Shown here: one piece after another, positions 47,575-58,425 of the stretch
How positions within the stretch are numbered: the stretch's first letter is position 1
How the letters are laid out: the number at the start of each line of letters is the position of its first letter
NCBI RefSeq assembly: GCF_900187615.1
Contig: NZ_FYDO01000009.1
Coordinates: 137,293 to 201,292 of the forward strand
Source: Pseudomonas sp. Irchel s3f7
GTDB lineage: Bacteria > Pseudomonadota > Gammaproteobacteria > Pseudomonadales > Pseudomonadaceae
DNA: 64,000 nucleotides
Direction of reading: 5' to 3'
Translations under genes and position numbers: made by a program
Notes under the pieces: model-generated
The model's database searches: none
Seen by the model: the letters and a program-made list of their open reading frames with translations, nothing else
What the model was told of the DNA's origin: nothing

Positions 47575-48942
47575 TTACGCAGCCTCCACGTTGAGCATCA
47601 GTTGAGCATTGATCGCCTCGGCGGCGCGTTTGCCATGTTGCACCGCTTGCACGGTCAGGTCTTGATCGAGGCTGGTGCAGTCCCCTCCGGCATACACGCC
47701 GGGAATGCTGGTGCGCAGATTTTCGTCCACTTCAATGCGTTCGCCCTGGCGCTTGAGTTCACGGGCCAACGGATCGGTGAGGGCGCTGCTGTCGAATGCC
47801 TGGCCGATGGCTTTGAAGATCGCATCGGCGGCCAGTTCGAAAGTTTCGCCGGTGGTTTGCAGACGACCGTCGACCATTTGCGTACGAGCGAAGCGCATGC
47901 CGCGCACCTGTCCGTTGGCGTCGAGCAGGACTTCTTCGGGTTGGGCCCAGGTCAACAGGCGCACCTGATTGGCCTTGGCGATGTCCTGTTCGTGGTGAGT
48001 GGCGCTCATGTCCTCGACGCCACGGCGGTACACCAGATTCACGTCGTGCGCACCGAGGCGGGCCATTTGCACGGCCATGTCGATGGCGGTGTTGCCTGCG
48101 CCGAGGACGATGCAGTGGTCGGCCAGTGGCAGTTGTGTCAGGTCATCGGCCTGGCGCAGTTCGCGGATGTAATCGGTGGCGGCGAGCAAGCCGGGGGCGT
48201 CTTCGTGGTCCAGTCCCAGTTGCTTGCTGGCGTTGAGCCCGAGGCCGAGGAACACCGCGTCGAATTGCTGATGCAGATCGCTGAGGGTCAGGTTCTCTCC
48301 AAGTTTCTGCCCATGACGGATTTCGATGCCGCCGATCTCCAGCAGGAAGTCGAGCTCCTTCTGCGCGTAATCGTCCACCAGTTTGTATTTGGCGATCCCG
48401 TATTCGTTGAGGCCACCGGCCTTTTCCCGTGCTTCGAAAATCACCACCTCATGCCCGTGCATGGCACTGCGGTGGGCGCAGGACAAACCGGCAGGACCGG
48501 CGCCGACCACGGCGACGCGCTTACCCGTGGCCGCCGCACGCGCAAACGGGTGTTCGCTGAAGTGTGCGTTGTCCACGGCATAGCGCTGTAGCAGACCGAT
48601 CAACACCGGCGCGCACTCGTGGGCGTTGTTGCGCACGCAGGCCTGCTGGCAAAGGATTTCCGTCGGACAGACCCGGGCGCAACTGCCGCCGAGAATATTG
48701 GCCGAGAGGATTGTCTGCGCCGCGCCCTGTACGTTGTCCTGATGAATGTTGCGGATGAACGAGGGAATATCGATCTCGCTCGGGCAGGCGTTCACGCAGG
48801 GCGCGTCGTAGCAGTACAGGCAACGCGAGGCTTCAAGGTGCGCCTGGCGATCATTGAGCGGTGGCGCCAGGTCAGTGAAATGGCCGGCGAGGGCGGCCGC
48901 ATTCTCGTAAGGATGCGGGAGGTGGGTCAGGGACTTGATCAC
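47575..48942 (-). CDS. preT: NAD-dependent dihydropyrimidine dehydrogenase, electron-transfer subunit
   Basis: The 455-residue flavoprotein accepts electrons from NADH and passes them to PreA. An N-terminal iron-sulfur region (CLYCYDAPCVNACP, GGSCARVCPTEILCQQAC) precedes FAD- and NAD-binding folds (VAVVGAGPAGLSCAHRSAM, IVLGAGNTAIDMAVQMARLG), as in glutamate-synthase small subunits. I start it at GTG 48942, preceded by GAGG at good spacing; the 15-residue extension to 48987 is doubtful. It is the first gene of preT-preA. Confidence 0.94.
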   Translation of the reverse strand: MIKSLTHLPHPYENAAALAGHFTDLAPPLNDRQAHLEASRCLYCYDAPCVNACPSEIDIPSFIRNIHQDNVQGAAQTILSANILGGSCARVCPTEILCQQACVRNNAHECAPVLIGLLQRYAVDNAHFSEHPFARAAATGKRVAVVGAGPAGLSCAHRSAMHGHEVVIFEAREKAGGLNEYGIAKYKLVDDYAQKELDFLLEIGGIEIRHGQKLGENLTLSDLHQQFDAVFLGLGLNASKQLGLDHEDAPGLLAATDYIRELRQADDLTQLPLADHCIVLGAGNTAIDMAVQMARLGAHDVNLVYRRGVEDMSATHHEQDIAKANQVRLLTWAQPEEVLLDANGQVRGMRFARTQMVDGRLQTTGETFELAADAIFKAIGQAFDSSALTDPLARELKRQGERIEVDENLRTSIPGVYAGGDCTSLDQDLTVQAVQHGKRAAEAINAQLMLNVEAA

Positions 48943-49014
48943 GGTATTGGCCTCACGGTTATTTGAGGTGCTGCCTCTGATGGGCATTGGTTTTTCGTTG
49001 CCTGCGAGGACGCC

Positions 49015-49081
49015 TTCGCTGGCAAGCCAGCTCCTACAGTTTGAAATGCGATCCCTTGTAGGCGCTGGCTTGCCAGCGATA
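49015..49081. repeat. REP pair
   Basis: TTCGCTGGCAAGCCAGCTCC and an inverted TGTAGGCGCTGGCTTGCC half lie between hydA and preT. Confidence 0.88.
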
Positions 49082-49096
49082 GGCCGAAGGCCGATC

Positions 49097-50575
<1,479 letters not shown>

Positions 50576-50612
50576 CTAAATGTTCTATATGAAGCAAGTG
50601 CCAACAAGTAAT

Positions 50613-50632
50613 TCCTGTCAGCGCTGTCAGGA
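50613..50632. promoter_or_regulatory. 20-bp palindrome near hydA, candidate operator
   Basis: TCCTGTCAGCGCTGTCAGGA is symmetric except for one base per arm and lies 77-96 bp upstream of the hydA start. It could be the operator of the RutR-like regulator. Confidence 0.5.
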
Positions 50633-50732
50633 TTAAACGCTAGCTGCAGTTTATGGAATCGGCAAGAATATTTTTTATAAGCTTATTCAGTTATTAACTA
50701 ATTGATAAATAAGCGTTAAAAGTTAAATTCAC

Positions 50733-50760
50733 CAAAATGGTGAGGCCGCTCACCATTTTG
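50733..50760. promoter_or_regulatory. Perfect 12-bp inverted repeat in the hydA-permease gap
   Basis: CAAAATGGTGAG and CTCACCATTTTG are perfectly complementary around GCCG, in the middle of the divergent control region. It is either an operator or an RNA hairpin. Confidence 0.55.
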
Positions 50761-51138
50761 ACGCACTTGACAGGAACGAAATATGGTCAAGATTTCTTAA
50801 GTGAAATCAGCTGTTTGTGCAGGGTCTATGATTGATGCGTGCGTTTGAAAAAAAGTATGACGCACCAGATTGAGCCTTGAATGTTTTGACAACGGCTTGG
50901 CATTTGGCCTGAGTGACACTGGTTGAATATATAAAGCTGATAAACATCAGCACGTTAGAGCGTTGTATTGGCACTGCCCGATGCGTAAGCGGGGCACCCG
51001 GCACGTTTATTGATGCCGCCGCTGACACCTTGGCCGGTCCATGAAAGTTGTCAGTTTCTCCGGCCATCGTCGGGTTTGCGCCATAAGCGCCAGCCCCCCT
51101 GATGAGCAACAATAATCAAAAAAAACAGTGGAGCGGCC

Positions 51139-52623
51139 ATGCAACAGATCAGTTCGAAAGTGACCGAGCGCGACGGCTTGTTTGAGCTCGAAGCCGGCAG
51201 CGACGTCCTCGACAGTCCCCGTTATAACCACGACATTGCACCGACCAAGGTGCGCGAACGAACCTGGAACAAATGGCACATCACCGCGTTGTGGGTCGGC
51301 ATGGCGATTTGCGTGCCGACCTACACCCTCGGCGGCGTGCTGACGGCGTACTTCGGGCTGAGCGTCGGCGAAGCGCTGCTGGCGATTCTGTTTGCCAACA
51401 TTATCGTGTTGATTCCGCTGACACTTAACGCGTTCCCCGGCACCAAGTACGGAATCCCGTTTCCGGTGTTGCTGCGTTCATCCTTCGGCGTCCTCGGCTC
51501 CAACATCCCGTGCCTGATCCGCGCTCTGGTGGCGTGCGGCTGGTTCGGCATTCAAACCATGTTCGGCGGCCTGGCGATTCACCTGTTTCTGGGCTCGGTG
51601 TTCGACGGCTGGAAATCTTTGGGCGGCACCGGTGAAGTCATTGGTTTCATGGTGTTCTGGGCGCTGAACCTGTGGGTGGTGATTCGCGGTGCCGAGTCGA
51701 TTAAATGGCTGGAAACCCTGTCGGCGCCGCTGCTGGTCGCAGTGGGCGCAGGGCTTCTGGTGTGGGCCATGCCGAATGTGTCGATGACCGAACTGCTGGC
51801 GATCCCGGCCAAGCGTCCCGAAGGGGCGGGTGTGGCCAGCTACTTTGCGGCCGGGTTGACGGCGATGGTCGGCTTTTGGGCCACGTTGTCCTTGAACATT
51901 CCGGACTTCAGTCGCTACGCGAAAAGCCAGAAGGACCAGATCGTCGGGCAGATCATCGGCTTGCCGCTGACCATGTTCCTGTTTGCTTCCCTCGGTGTGG
52001 TGATGACTGCTGCGTCGGTCAAACTGGTCGGGGTGACGGTGTCTGATCCGGTGACCCTGATCGGTCATATCCAGAGCCCGTTCTGGGTCGCGATTGCCAT
52101 GGCACTGATCATCATTGCCACGCTGTCCACCAACACCGCCGCCAACATCGTGTCGCCGACCAATGACTTCCAGAACATCGCGCCCAAGGCGATCAACCGC
52201 ACGAAAGCGGTGATTCTTACCGGACTGGTGGGGCTGGGCTTGATGGCCCACGAACTGCTGAAAAAGCTCGGTTTGATCGTGTCTGACGTTAGCCTTGAAA
52301 CGGTCTACTCCAACTGGTTGCTCGGCTATTCCAGCCTGCTCGGGCCGATTGCCGGGATCATGGTGGTGGATTACTTCCTGATCAAAAAGCAGCAACTTGA
52401 CCTCGCGGGCCTGTACCGCGATGACGTGTACCCGGCGTGGAACTGGAGCGGTTTCATCGCGTTTGGTGTGCCGGTGGTGCTGACGTTGCTGTCGTTGGGC
52501 AGCGACGCGTTTAGCTGGTTTTACAGCTATGGCTGGTTTACCGGTTCGGCGTTGGGCGGGGTGATTTATTACGGGTTGAATGTGATGCGGCCCAGCCCGT
52601 CTGTTGCTAAATCTGCGGTGTGA
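51139..52623 (+). CDS. NCS1-family nucleobase/hydantoin:cation symporter
   Basis: The 494-residue membrane protein has about twelve transmembrane segments and the NCS1 pattern YNHDIAPTKVRERTWNKWHI at the N-terminus, then WVGMAICVPTYTLGGVL and PVLLRSSFGVLGSNIPCLIR. NCS1 carriers import uracil, cytosine, allantoin or hydantoins with Na+ or H+. Its location beside pyrimidine catabolic genes suggests uracil or a related pyrimidine. ATG 51139 follows GTGGAG. The beta-ureidopropionase gene lies downstream after a REP pair. Confidence 0.94.
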   Translation: MQQISSKVTERDGLFELEAGSDVLDSPRYNHDIAPTKVRERTWNKWHITALWVGMAICVPTYTLGGVLTAYFGLSVGEALLAILFANIIVLIPLTLNAFPGTKYGIPFPVLLRSSFGVLGSNIPCLIRALVACGWFGIQTMFGGLAIHLFLGSVFDGWKSLGGTGEVIGFMVFWALNLWVVIRGAESIKWLETLSAPLLVAVGAGLLVWAMPNVSMTELLAIPAKRPEGAGVASYFAAGLTAMVGFWATLSLNIPDFSRYAKSQKDQIVGQIIGLPLTMFLFASLGVVMTAASVKLVGVTVSDPVTLIGHIQSPFWVAIAMALIIIATLSTNTAANIVSPTNDFQNIAPKAINRTKAVILTGLVGLGLMAHELLKKLGLIVSDVSLETVYSNWLLGYSSLLGPIAGIMVVDYFLIKKQQLDLAGLYRDDVYPAWNWSGFIAFGVPVVLTLLSLGSDAFSWFYSYGWFTGSALGGVIYYGLNVMRPSPSVAKSAV

Positions 52624-52633
52624 GGGAGGGCCT

Positions 52634-52700
52634 CATCGCTGGCAAGCCAGCTCCTACAGGGGATCGCATTTCAATTGTAGGAGCTGGCTTGCCAGCGATG
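52634..52700. repeat. REP pair
   Basis: CATCGCTGGCAAGCCAGCTC and its inverted mate lie between the permease and hydrolase genes. Confidence 0.9.
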
Positions 52701-52765
52701 GCGGCCTCCAGCACGCCGACAAACTGCCTGAAGAAATCCATAAGAACAGCCTGAGGAGATCATTC

Positions 52766-54049
52766 ATGAACGCGGCCATAGACGTTCTGCAATCCAACCA
52801 TCAGCACATCAACCGCGACCGGCTGTGGCAGTCGCTCATGGAGCTGGCCAAACTCGGCGCCACGGTCAAGGGCGGCGTCTGTCGCCTGGCCCTGACCGAC
52901 CTGGATCGCCAGGCGCGGGACATCTTTGTCCAGTGGTGTGAAGAAGCAGGTTGCACCGTCAGCATTGACGCCGTGGGCAACATCTTCGCCCGCCGCCCCG
53001 GCCGCAATCCCGATCTGCCACCGGTGATGACCGGCAGCCACATCGACACCCAGCCCACCGGCGGCAAGTTCGACGGTTGCTTCGGTGTGCTGGCGGGCGT
53101 CGAAGTGCTGCGCACCCTCAATGACCTGAGCATCGAGACTGAAGCGCCGCTGGAAGTGGTGGTCTGGACCAATGAAGAGGGTTCGCGTTTTGCCCCGTGC
53201 ATGATGGGCTCCGGCGTCTTTGCCGAAAAATTCACCCTGGAAGAAACCCTGGCCAAGGTCGACGCCGAAGGCGTGACGGTCGGCGAAGCACTCAACGCCA
53301 TCGGTTACGCGGGACCGCGCAAGGTCAGCGGGCACAAGGTCGGCGCTTACTTTGAAGCGCATATCGAACAAGGCCCGATCCTTGAAGACGAGCGCAAAAC
53401 CATCGGCGTCGTGATGGGCGCGCTCGGGCAAAAATGGTTTGACCTGAAACTGCGCGGCGTCGAAGCCCACGCCGGCCCGACCCCGATGCACTTGCGCAAG
53501 GATGCTCTGGTCGGCGCAGCGGTGATCGTTGGTGCGCTCAACCGCGCCGCCCTCAGCCATCAACCCCATGCCTGCGGCACCGTCGGTTGCCTGCAAGCGT
53601 ATCCCGGTTCACGCAATGTCATCCCCGGTGAAGTGCGCATGACCCTGGATTTCCGGCACCTGGAACCGGCGCGCCTGGACTCGATGATCGCCGAAGTGCG
53701 CGAAGTCATCGAAACCACCTGCGAAGAACACGGGCTGACCTTCGAACTCACACCCACCGCCGACTTCCCGCCGTTGTACTTCGACAAAGGCTGCGTCGAA
53801 GCGGTGCGCGGTGCGGCCCAAGGCCTGGGTTTGTCGCACATGGACATCGTCAGCGGCGCCGGGCACGACGCGATCTTCCTCGCCGAACTCGGCCCGGCCG
53901 GGATGATTTTCGTACCGTGCGAGGGCGGCATCAGCCACAACGAAATCGAAAACGCCGCACCGGACGACCTGGCCGCCGGGTGCGCGGTGTTGTTGCGGGC
54001 GATGCTGGCGGCTTCGGCGGCGTTGGCCAGCGCTCAAACACCCCTGTAG
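52766..54049 (+). CDS. Beta-ureidopropionase / N-carbamoyl-amino acid amidohydrolase (M20 family)
   Basis: The 427-residue zinc hydrolase would cleave N-carbamoyl-beta-alanine to beta-alanine, CO2 and ammonia, the last step of reductive pyrimidine breakdown. The M20 ligands are H92 in GSHIDTQPTGG, D103 in KFDGCFG and the Glu pair 137-138 in WTNEEGSRF. ATG 52766 follows GAGGAG; the longer frame starts inside the preceding permease gene and is spurious. An N-carbamoyl-L-amino acid hydrolase is the alternative. The TAG stop (54047-54049) is part of the following REP. Confidence 0.92.
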   Translation: MNAAIDVLQSNHQHINRDRLWQSLMELAKLGATVKGGVCRLALTDLDRQARDIFVQWCEEAGCTVSIDAVGNIFARRPGRNPDLPPVMTGSHIDTQPTGGKFDGCFGVLAGVEVLRTLNDLSIETEAPLEVVVWTNEEGSRFAPCMMGSGVFAEKFTLEETLAKVDAEGVTVGEALNAIGYAGPRKVSGHKVGAYFEAHIEQGPILEDERKTIGVVMGALGQKWFDLKLRGVEAHAGPTPMHLRKDALVGAAVIVGALNRAALSHQPHACGTVGCLQAYPGSRNVIPGEVRMTLDFRHLEPARLDSMIAEVREVIETTCEEHGLTFELTPTADFPPLYFDKGCVEAVRGAAQGLGLSHMDIVSGAGHDAIFLAELGPAGMIFVPCEGGISHNEIENAAPDDLAAGCAVLLRAMLAASAALASAQTPL

Positions 54050-54134
54050 GAGCTGGCTTGCCAGCGAAAGCGGTGCATCAGGCGATACAAGTGTCGATTG
54101 TGCGACCGTCTTCGCTGGCAAGCCAGCTCCTACA
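54045..54134. repeat. REP pair supplying two stop codons
   Basis: TGTAGGAGCTGGCTTGCCAG and its mate lie between two convergent genes. Each outer TGTAG gives the TAG stop of one gene: the amidohydrolase on the plus strand and the XdhC-like gene on the minus strand. Confidence 0.92.
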
Positions 54135-55275
54135 AATCTGCCATGGCCGCAAGTTTTTCACTGACCAGTAAATCCGCCTGATGAATCGGCTTGCGCCGAT
54201 GCCTGAGCATCCCGCCCTGGCGTTGGTTCAACACCGCCGTCATCTCCGCGAGTATCGACAGCGCCACACTTTCAGGGGCATCGCCGCCGAGGTCGAGGCC
54301 CATCGGGTAATGCAAGGCTGACGAACTGCGGCCGATGTCTGATAGCAAGCGTTCGGTACGCTCCTTGGGCCCGAGTTGGCCGAGGTAGGCGGGCGCGGCT
54401 TGCAGCAGTTGCCCGAGCCAGTGCCGGTCCTGGCGATAGCTGTGGGTCATCACGGCCACCGCCGCGCCGTCGATCACGGGGTTCAATTCGAACGGGTTTT
54501 CGAGGTTGGCAAAGATCACCGCGTCCGCCTGAGGGAAGCGCTCCGGTCGGGCAAAGTGGCTGCGACTGTCGATGACGCTGACATGCCAGTTCAGCAATTT
54601 CGCCATGCGCACCAGCGGTTGTGCGTCGTGACCGGCGCCGAAAATCACCAGGCGCGCTGGTGGAGCGACGTATTCGAAGAACACTTCGACTTCGCCGCGG
54701 GCGTCGGTGTAGAGGCGCAGCGATGATTTTTTCTGCAGCAGTGTCTTGTGCAGGTCGTTGCGGATGGCGCTGCTCAGTTGAGCGTTGCGCAGGGTTTCAT
54801 CGGTGTCCGACCGCAACCGGTCACCGACCCGTGCCGAGGCATTGCGCGAAGTGGCAATGACGGTAGCCATGGCGGCCGGTTGTTGGTGTTCGCGGACTCG
54901 CCGCAGCAGGTCGATGGCCGGCGAGGGATTTTTCGCACGCAGGCGTTCAAGCAGCACGAACACCGTACCGTTGCAGCCGAGGCCAAAGGTCAGGGCGCTT
55001 TGCTCGTCGTCTTCGTCTTCGGTCGCGCCGGTACTGTAGCGGCGCACCACGGGCTCGCCGGAATCGGTCAGCCACCAGGCTTTTTTCGCCAGGTCCTGTT
55101 CCAGGCAACCGCCGCTGACGGTGCCGACAGTACGGCCGTGCAGCGGAATGAGCATGCGTGCGCCAGGGCGGCGATAGGCCGAGCCTTCGACCTTGACCAC
55201 GGTGGCGAGGATGGTTTCTTCGCCGGCTTGGGCGGCGCTGTCGATGGCTTGTAGCAGATCGTTGAGGCCGGACAT
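54130..55275 (-). CDS. xdhC: XdhC/CoxI-family protein
   Basis: The 381-residue protein belongs to the XdhC family that delivers molybdenum cofactor to xanthine dehydrogenase-like enzymes. It shows ILATVVKVEGSAYRRPGARM, TVSGGCLEQDLAKKAWWL near the N-terminus and a Rossmann-like C-terminal domain (LVIFGAGHDAQPLVRMAKLL). No xdhA or xdhB is in the window, so the target enzyme is elsewhere. The ATG at 55275 (MSGLNDLLQ) is preferred; the 60-residue extension is REP translation. The TAG stop is supplied by a REP. Confidence 0.85.
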   Translation of the reverse strand: MSGLNDLLQAIDSAAQAGEETILATVVKVEGSAYRRPGARMLIPLHGRTVGTVSGGCLEQDLAKKAWWLTDSGEPVVRRYSTGATEDEDDEQSALTFGLGCNGTVFVLLERLRAKNPSPAIDLLRRVREHQQPAAMATVIATSRNASARVGDRLRSDTDETLRNAQLSSAIRNDLHKTLLQKKSSLRLYTDARGEVEVFFEYVAPPARLVIFGAGHDAQPLVRMAKLLNWHVSVIDSRSHFARPERFPQADAVIFANLENPFELNPVIDGAAVAVMTHSYRQDRHWLGQLLQAAPAYLGQLGPKERTERLLSDIGRSSSALHYPMGLDLGGDAPESVALSILAEMTAVLNQRQGGMLRHRRKPIHQADLLVSEKLAAMADL

Positions 55276-55304
55276 GGCATTCACCTGAATATGACGCAAT
55301 CCCC

Positions 55305-55392
55305 TGTAGGCGCTGGCTTGCCAGCGAAAGCGGTGTGTCAGGCGATATGCGCTGGTTCGACGGCCGTCTTCGCTGGCAAGCCAGCTCCTACA
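55305..55392. repeat. REP pair
   Basis: TGTAGGCGCTGGCTTGCCAG and its inverted mate lie between the XdhC-like and deaminase genes. Confidence 0.9.
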
Positions 55393-55415
55393 GGGGGATT
55401 TGTGTTGGTAGTGGG

Positions 55416-56804
55416 TCAGTCGTCTACATGCATCAACTGCCGCACGCCTTCCCACGCCTCGGCGCGCATCTGCTGCACGTCCAGCCCCGGGATCACGCCG
55501 TCATCGACCACCACGCGACCGCCGACCAGGCTGTAGCGCACGGCAATCGGTTCACCCGCCACCACCGGTGCCACAGCAATGTCGTGGAAACCGAAGAACC
55601 GCGGATGATCCAGGCCATAGATCACCAGATCCGCCGCTTGCCCGACTTCGAGGGTGCCGACCGCGCCCAGGCCCAACACCTGCGCACCACCCGCCGTGCC
55701 CCAGTGAATGACATCTTCGGCGGTGGTTGCCGAGGCGCCTTGCTCCGCCCGATGAATCAGCCATGCCGTGTTCACCTCGCCAACCATGCTCCCGGATTCG
55801 TTGGATGCCACGCCGTCGACGCCAAGGGAGATCGGCACACCGGCCTCGAACATCTGCGGGATCGGCGCGACACCGCTGCCCAGGCGCGCATTGCTCACCG
55901 GGCAGTGGGAAACACCGGTGCCAGTTTGCGCGAGCATGCGAATTTCACCTGGTTGCATGTGCACCGCATGGGCGAACCAGACGTCCGGGCCGAGCCATTC
56001 GTGTTCGGCGACGAACTCCACCGGCAGGCAGTTGTATTTCTCGCGGCAGAAATTCACGTAGTTCTGTGTTTCGGACAGGTGCGTGTGCAAGCGCAAGCCG
56101 AGGCCACGGGCGGTGTGCGCCAGTTCGCGCAACAGCGTCGGCGGCAGCGAAAATGTCGGCGTGGTTGGCGCCACCACCACCCGACGCATCGCATCCGGGG
56201 TGTCCTGGTGATACAGCGACTTCAGGCGTTCGATATCGCCGACCATTTGGTCGAGGGATTCCGGTTGCAGCGCGGTTTTCGAGAACCCCGGATGGGCGCT
56301 GGCCGATTCCAGCGCGCCACCCCGGCACAGCACGAAGCGCAGGCCAAATTCATCGGCCATGTCGAACAGCAGGTCGCCGGTCTCGGTGGTGCCGTTGGCG
56401 TGGTAGAGGTAATGGTGATCGGCGCAGGTGGTCACCCCCGACAGCAGCAGTTCGGCCATGCCCAGCCGGGCGGCGATCCGCGCCAGTTGCGGGGTGAAAC
56501 GGTTGAGACGCGGGTAGGGCACGCTGGCCAGCCAGCCTTGCAAGTCTTGATTCAGACCCTCGGGCACGGCTTTGAGCAGGTTCTGGAACAGGTGGTGGTG
56601 GGTGTTGATCCAGCCTGGATACACGACCGAATGGCGCGCATCGATCACCCGTTCACCCGGTTGCGCTTCAAGGTTCGCGTCCATTTCGGCGATGCGACCG
56701 TTGACGATACGAATGTCCACGGCACCGGCCCGGGCACGCGGGCCGCGCAGGCCGGTCATCACCGCCACCGGGTTTTTGATCAGGATGTTTTGAAGTTGAG
56801 TCAT
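55416..56804 (-). CDS. 8-oxoguanine deaminase-like amidohydrolase
   Basis: The 462-residue metal-dependent deaminase has NTHHHLFQNL (His69, His71), the Glu region HTHLSETQNYVNFC, FAHAVHMQP and LGVDGVASNESGSM. These match the 8-oxoguanine/guanine-type aminohydrolases (including a characterised P. aeruginosa 8-oxoguanine deaminase). It would convert 8-oxoguanine to urate. It is 12 bp after the NCS2 permease gene on the same strand, so uptake and deamination are likely one operon. Related triazine or cytosine hydrolases are an alternative. Confidence 0.85.
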   Translation of the reverse strand: MTQLQNILIKNPVAVMTGLRGPRARAGAVDIRIVNGRIAEMDANLEAQPGERVIDARHSVVYPGWINTHHHLFQNLLKAVPEGLNQDLQGWLASVPYPRLNRFTPQLARIAARLGMAELLLSGVTTCADHHYLYHANGTTETGDLLFDMADEFGLRFVLCRGGALESASAHPGFSKTALQPESLDQMVGDIERLKSLYHQDTPDAMRRVVVAPTTPTFSLPPTLLRELAHTARGLGLRLHTHLSETQNYVNFCREKYNCLPVEFVAEHEWLGPDVWFAHAVHMQPGEIRMLAQTGTGVSHCPVSNARLGSGVAPIPQMFEAGVPISLGVDGVASNESGSMVGEVNTAWLIHRAEQGASATTAEDVIHWGTAGGAQVLGLGAVGTLEVGQAADLVIYGLDHPRFFGFHDIAVAPVVAGEPIAVRYSLVGGRVVVDDGVIPGLDVQQMRAEAWEGVRQLMHVDD

Positions 56805-56816
56805 GGGCGGCTCCAG

Positions 56817-58184
56817 TCAGAGGCTGTGGGTGGCGGATTTGCTGGCGGCGGCATCAGGCACGCTGACACCATTGAGAGTGGCGTTGAGCAACACCGACAC
56901 CAGGCAGGCGATCACCACGCTGCTGTGCAGGAACGGCTGCGACCACTCGGGTAATTGCTTGAACAAGGCCGGTGCCAACACCGGCACCAGCGCGGCGGCA
57001 ATGGTGAAACCGACGATCAGCACGTTGTAGCGATTGCGCTCGTAGTCGACCTTGGCCAGGGTCTGAATCCCTGCCGCAGCGACCACGCCAAACATGGCGA
57101 TCCCGGCACCACCGAGTGCAGCCGTCGGCATCGATGCGATGATTGCGCCGGCCTTGGGCACCAGCGCCACCGAGCACATCAGCAAGCCGCTGACAGCCAC
57201 CACCCAGCGACTGCGCACGCCGGTGAGGATCACCAGCCCGACGTTTTCCATGAAGGCAATGAACGGGAACGCGGCGAACATACCGGCGATGGTGCTGGCC
57301 AGGCCATTGGCGCGCAGGCCGTTGATGACCTGTTTCTCTTCCACCGGTTTTTCGACGATGTCGCCGATGGCCACGAACAGCCCCATGGACTCGACCATCT
57401 GCACGATCATCACCACGACCATGGTGGCGATGGGGATCAGGCTGAAGGTCGGCAAGCCGAAGTAGAACGGGTAAGGCACGGTCAGCCACGGCGATTCCTG
57501 CACGCTGTGAAAACTGCCCATGCCCATCGCGTAGGCCAGCCCCGCACCGACCAGCATGCCCACCAAAACCGCCATGTTGCGCAGCATCGGGCTACCGTAA
57601 CGGTTGACCAACAGGATGGTCAGCAACACCAACGCCGCGACCGCAAGGTACGCCGGTGCGCCGAAATCGGCGGCATGACGCCCGCCGCCGACCCATTCAT
57701 AGGCAATCGGAAACAGCTGCAAGCCGATCACGGTGACGATGCAACCGGTGACCACCGGAGGAAAAAACCGGCGTAAACGCCCCACGAATGGCGCGATCAG
57801 CATGGTGAAAATACCCGCGCCGATCACCGCCCCGCAGACCCCGGAAAAACCGACCTCGGGGTTGCTGCCGATGGCAATCACCGGGCCCACGCTGCTGAAT
57901 GCCACGCCCTGGAGAATCGGCAAACGAACACCGAATTTCCAGAATCCGACGGTTTGCAGCAGGGTGGCGATGCCGGAGCAGAACAGCGTGGTGCTGATCA
58001 GTACCACGGTATCGGCCTGGGACATTTTCAAGGCACTGGCGACAATCAACGGCACGGCGATGGCGCCGATGTACGAGACGGCCATGTGTTGCAGGCCGAG
58101 GGTGAGCATTTGTCGCACCGATAACACCTGGTCGACGGGATGGAGGACGGAAACGGGTTTGGAAGGGGTAGTGGCTGACGACAT
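56817..58184 (-). CDS. NCS2-family purine/xanthine-uracil permease
   Basis: The 455-residue membrane protein has 12-14 hydrophobic segments and the NCS2 signatures LILQ-type LPILQGVAFSSVGPVIAIG and MVESMGLFVAIGDIVEKPVE. It imports xanthine, urate or uracil with protons. Its neighbour encodes an 8-oxoguanine deaminase, so a purine base is most likely. ATG 58184 follows AGGTG. The deaminase starts 12 bp downstream. Confidence 0.92.
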   Translation of the reverse strand: MSSATTPSKPVSVLHPVDQVLSVRQMLTLGLQHMAVSYIGAIAVPLIVASALKMSQADTVVLISTTLFCSGIATLLQTVGFWKFGVRLPILQGVAFSSVGPVIAIGSNPEVGFSGVCGAVIGAGIFTMLIAPFVGRLRRFFPPVVTGCIVTVIGLQLFPIAYEWVGGGRHAADFGAPAYLAVAALVLLTILLVNRYGSPMLRNMAVLVGMLVGAGLAYAMGMGSFHSVQESPWLTVPYPFYFGLPTFSLIPIATMVVVMIVQMVESMGLFVAIGDIVEKPVEEKQVINGLRANGLASTIAGMFAAFPFIAFMENVGLVILTGVRSRWVVAVSGLLMCSVALVPKAGAIIASMPTAALGGAGIAMFGVVAAAGIQTLAKVDYERNRYNVLIVGFTIAAALVPVLAPALFKQLPEWSQPFLHSSVVIACLVSVLLNATLNGVSVPDAAASKSATHSL

Positions 58185-58256
58185 GGGGAAACACCTCTAG
58201 CTGTTGTTATTCGGTAAAGAGGGGTATTCGTTTTGATGCCGGAACATCGCGGCCCC

Positions 58257-58346
58257 TGTAGGAGCCGGCTTGCTGGCGATGGCGGCCGGCCAGTCGCCAT
58301 TTTTGTTGGCTGACAGGCCGCTATCGCTGGCAAGCCAGCTCCTGCA
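58257..58346. repeat. REP pair
   Basis: TGTAGGAGCCGGCTTGCTGG and an inverted GCCAGCTCCTGCA half lie between the permease and COG0523 genes. Confidence 0.9.
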
Positions 58347-58425
58347 GGTTTTGTGTTGTCCTGAGTAATTGGCATCAGTCATTCATGTGCCCGGAACCGC
58401 CATCCACCGGCTCCGATGCCTTTGT

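Noticed and set aside
50807..51112. 101-codon minus-strand frame in the hydA/permease gap
   Set aside because: No convincing ribosome site or family resemblance, and the region has regulatory features and AT-rich composition.
54276..55455. Long N-terminal extension of the XdhC-like protein
   Set aside because: The extra 60 residues translate a REP pair (CRSWLASE, RWQASAYRG); the ATG at 55275 gives the family N-terminus.
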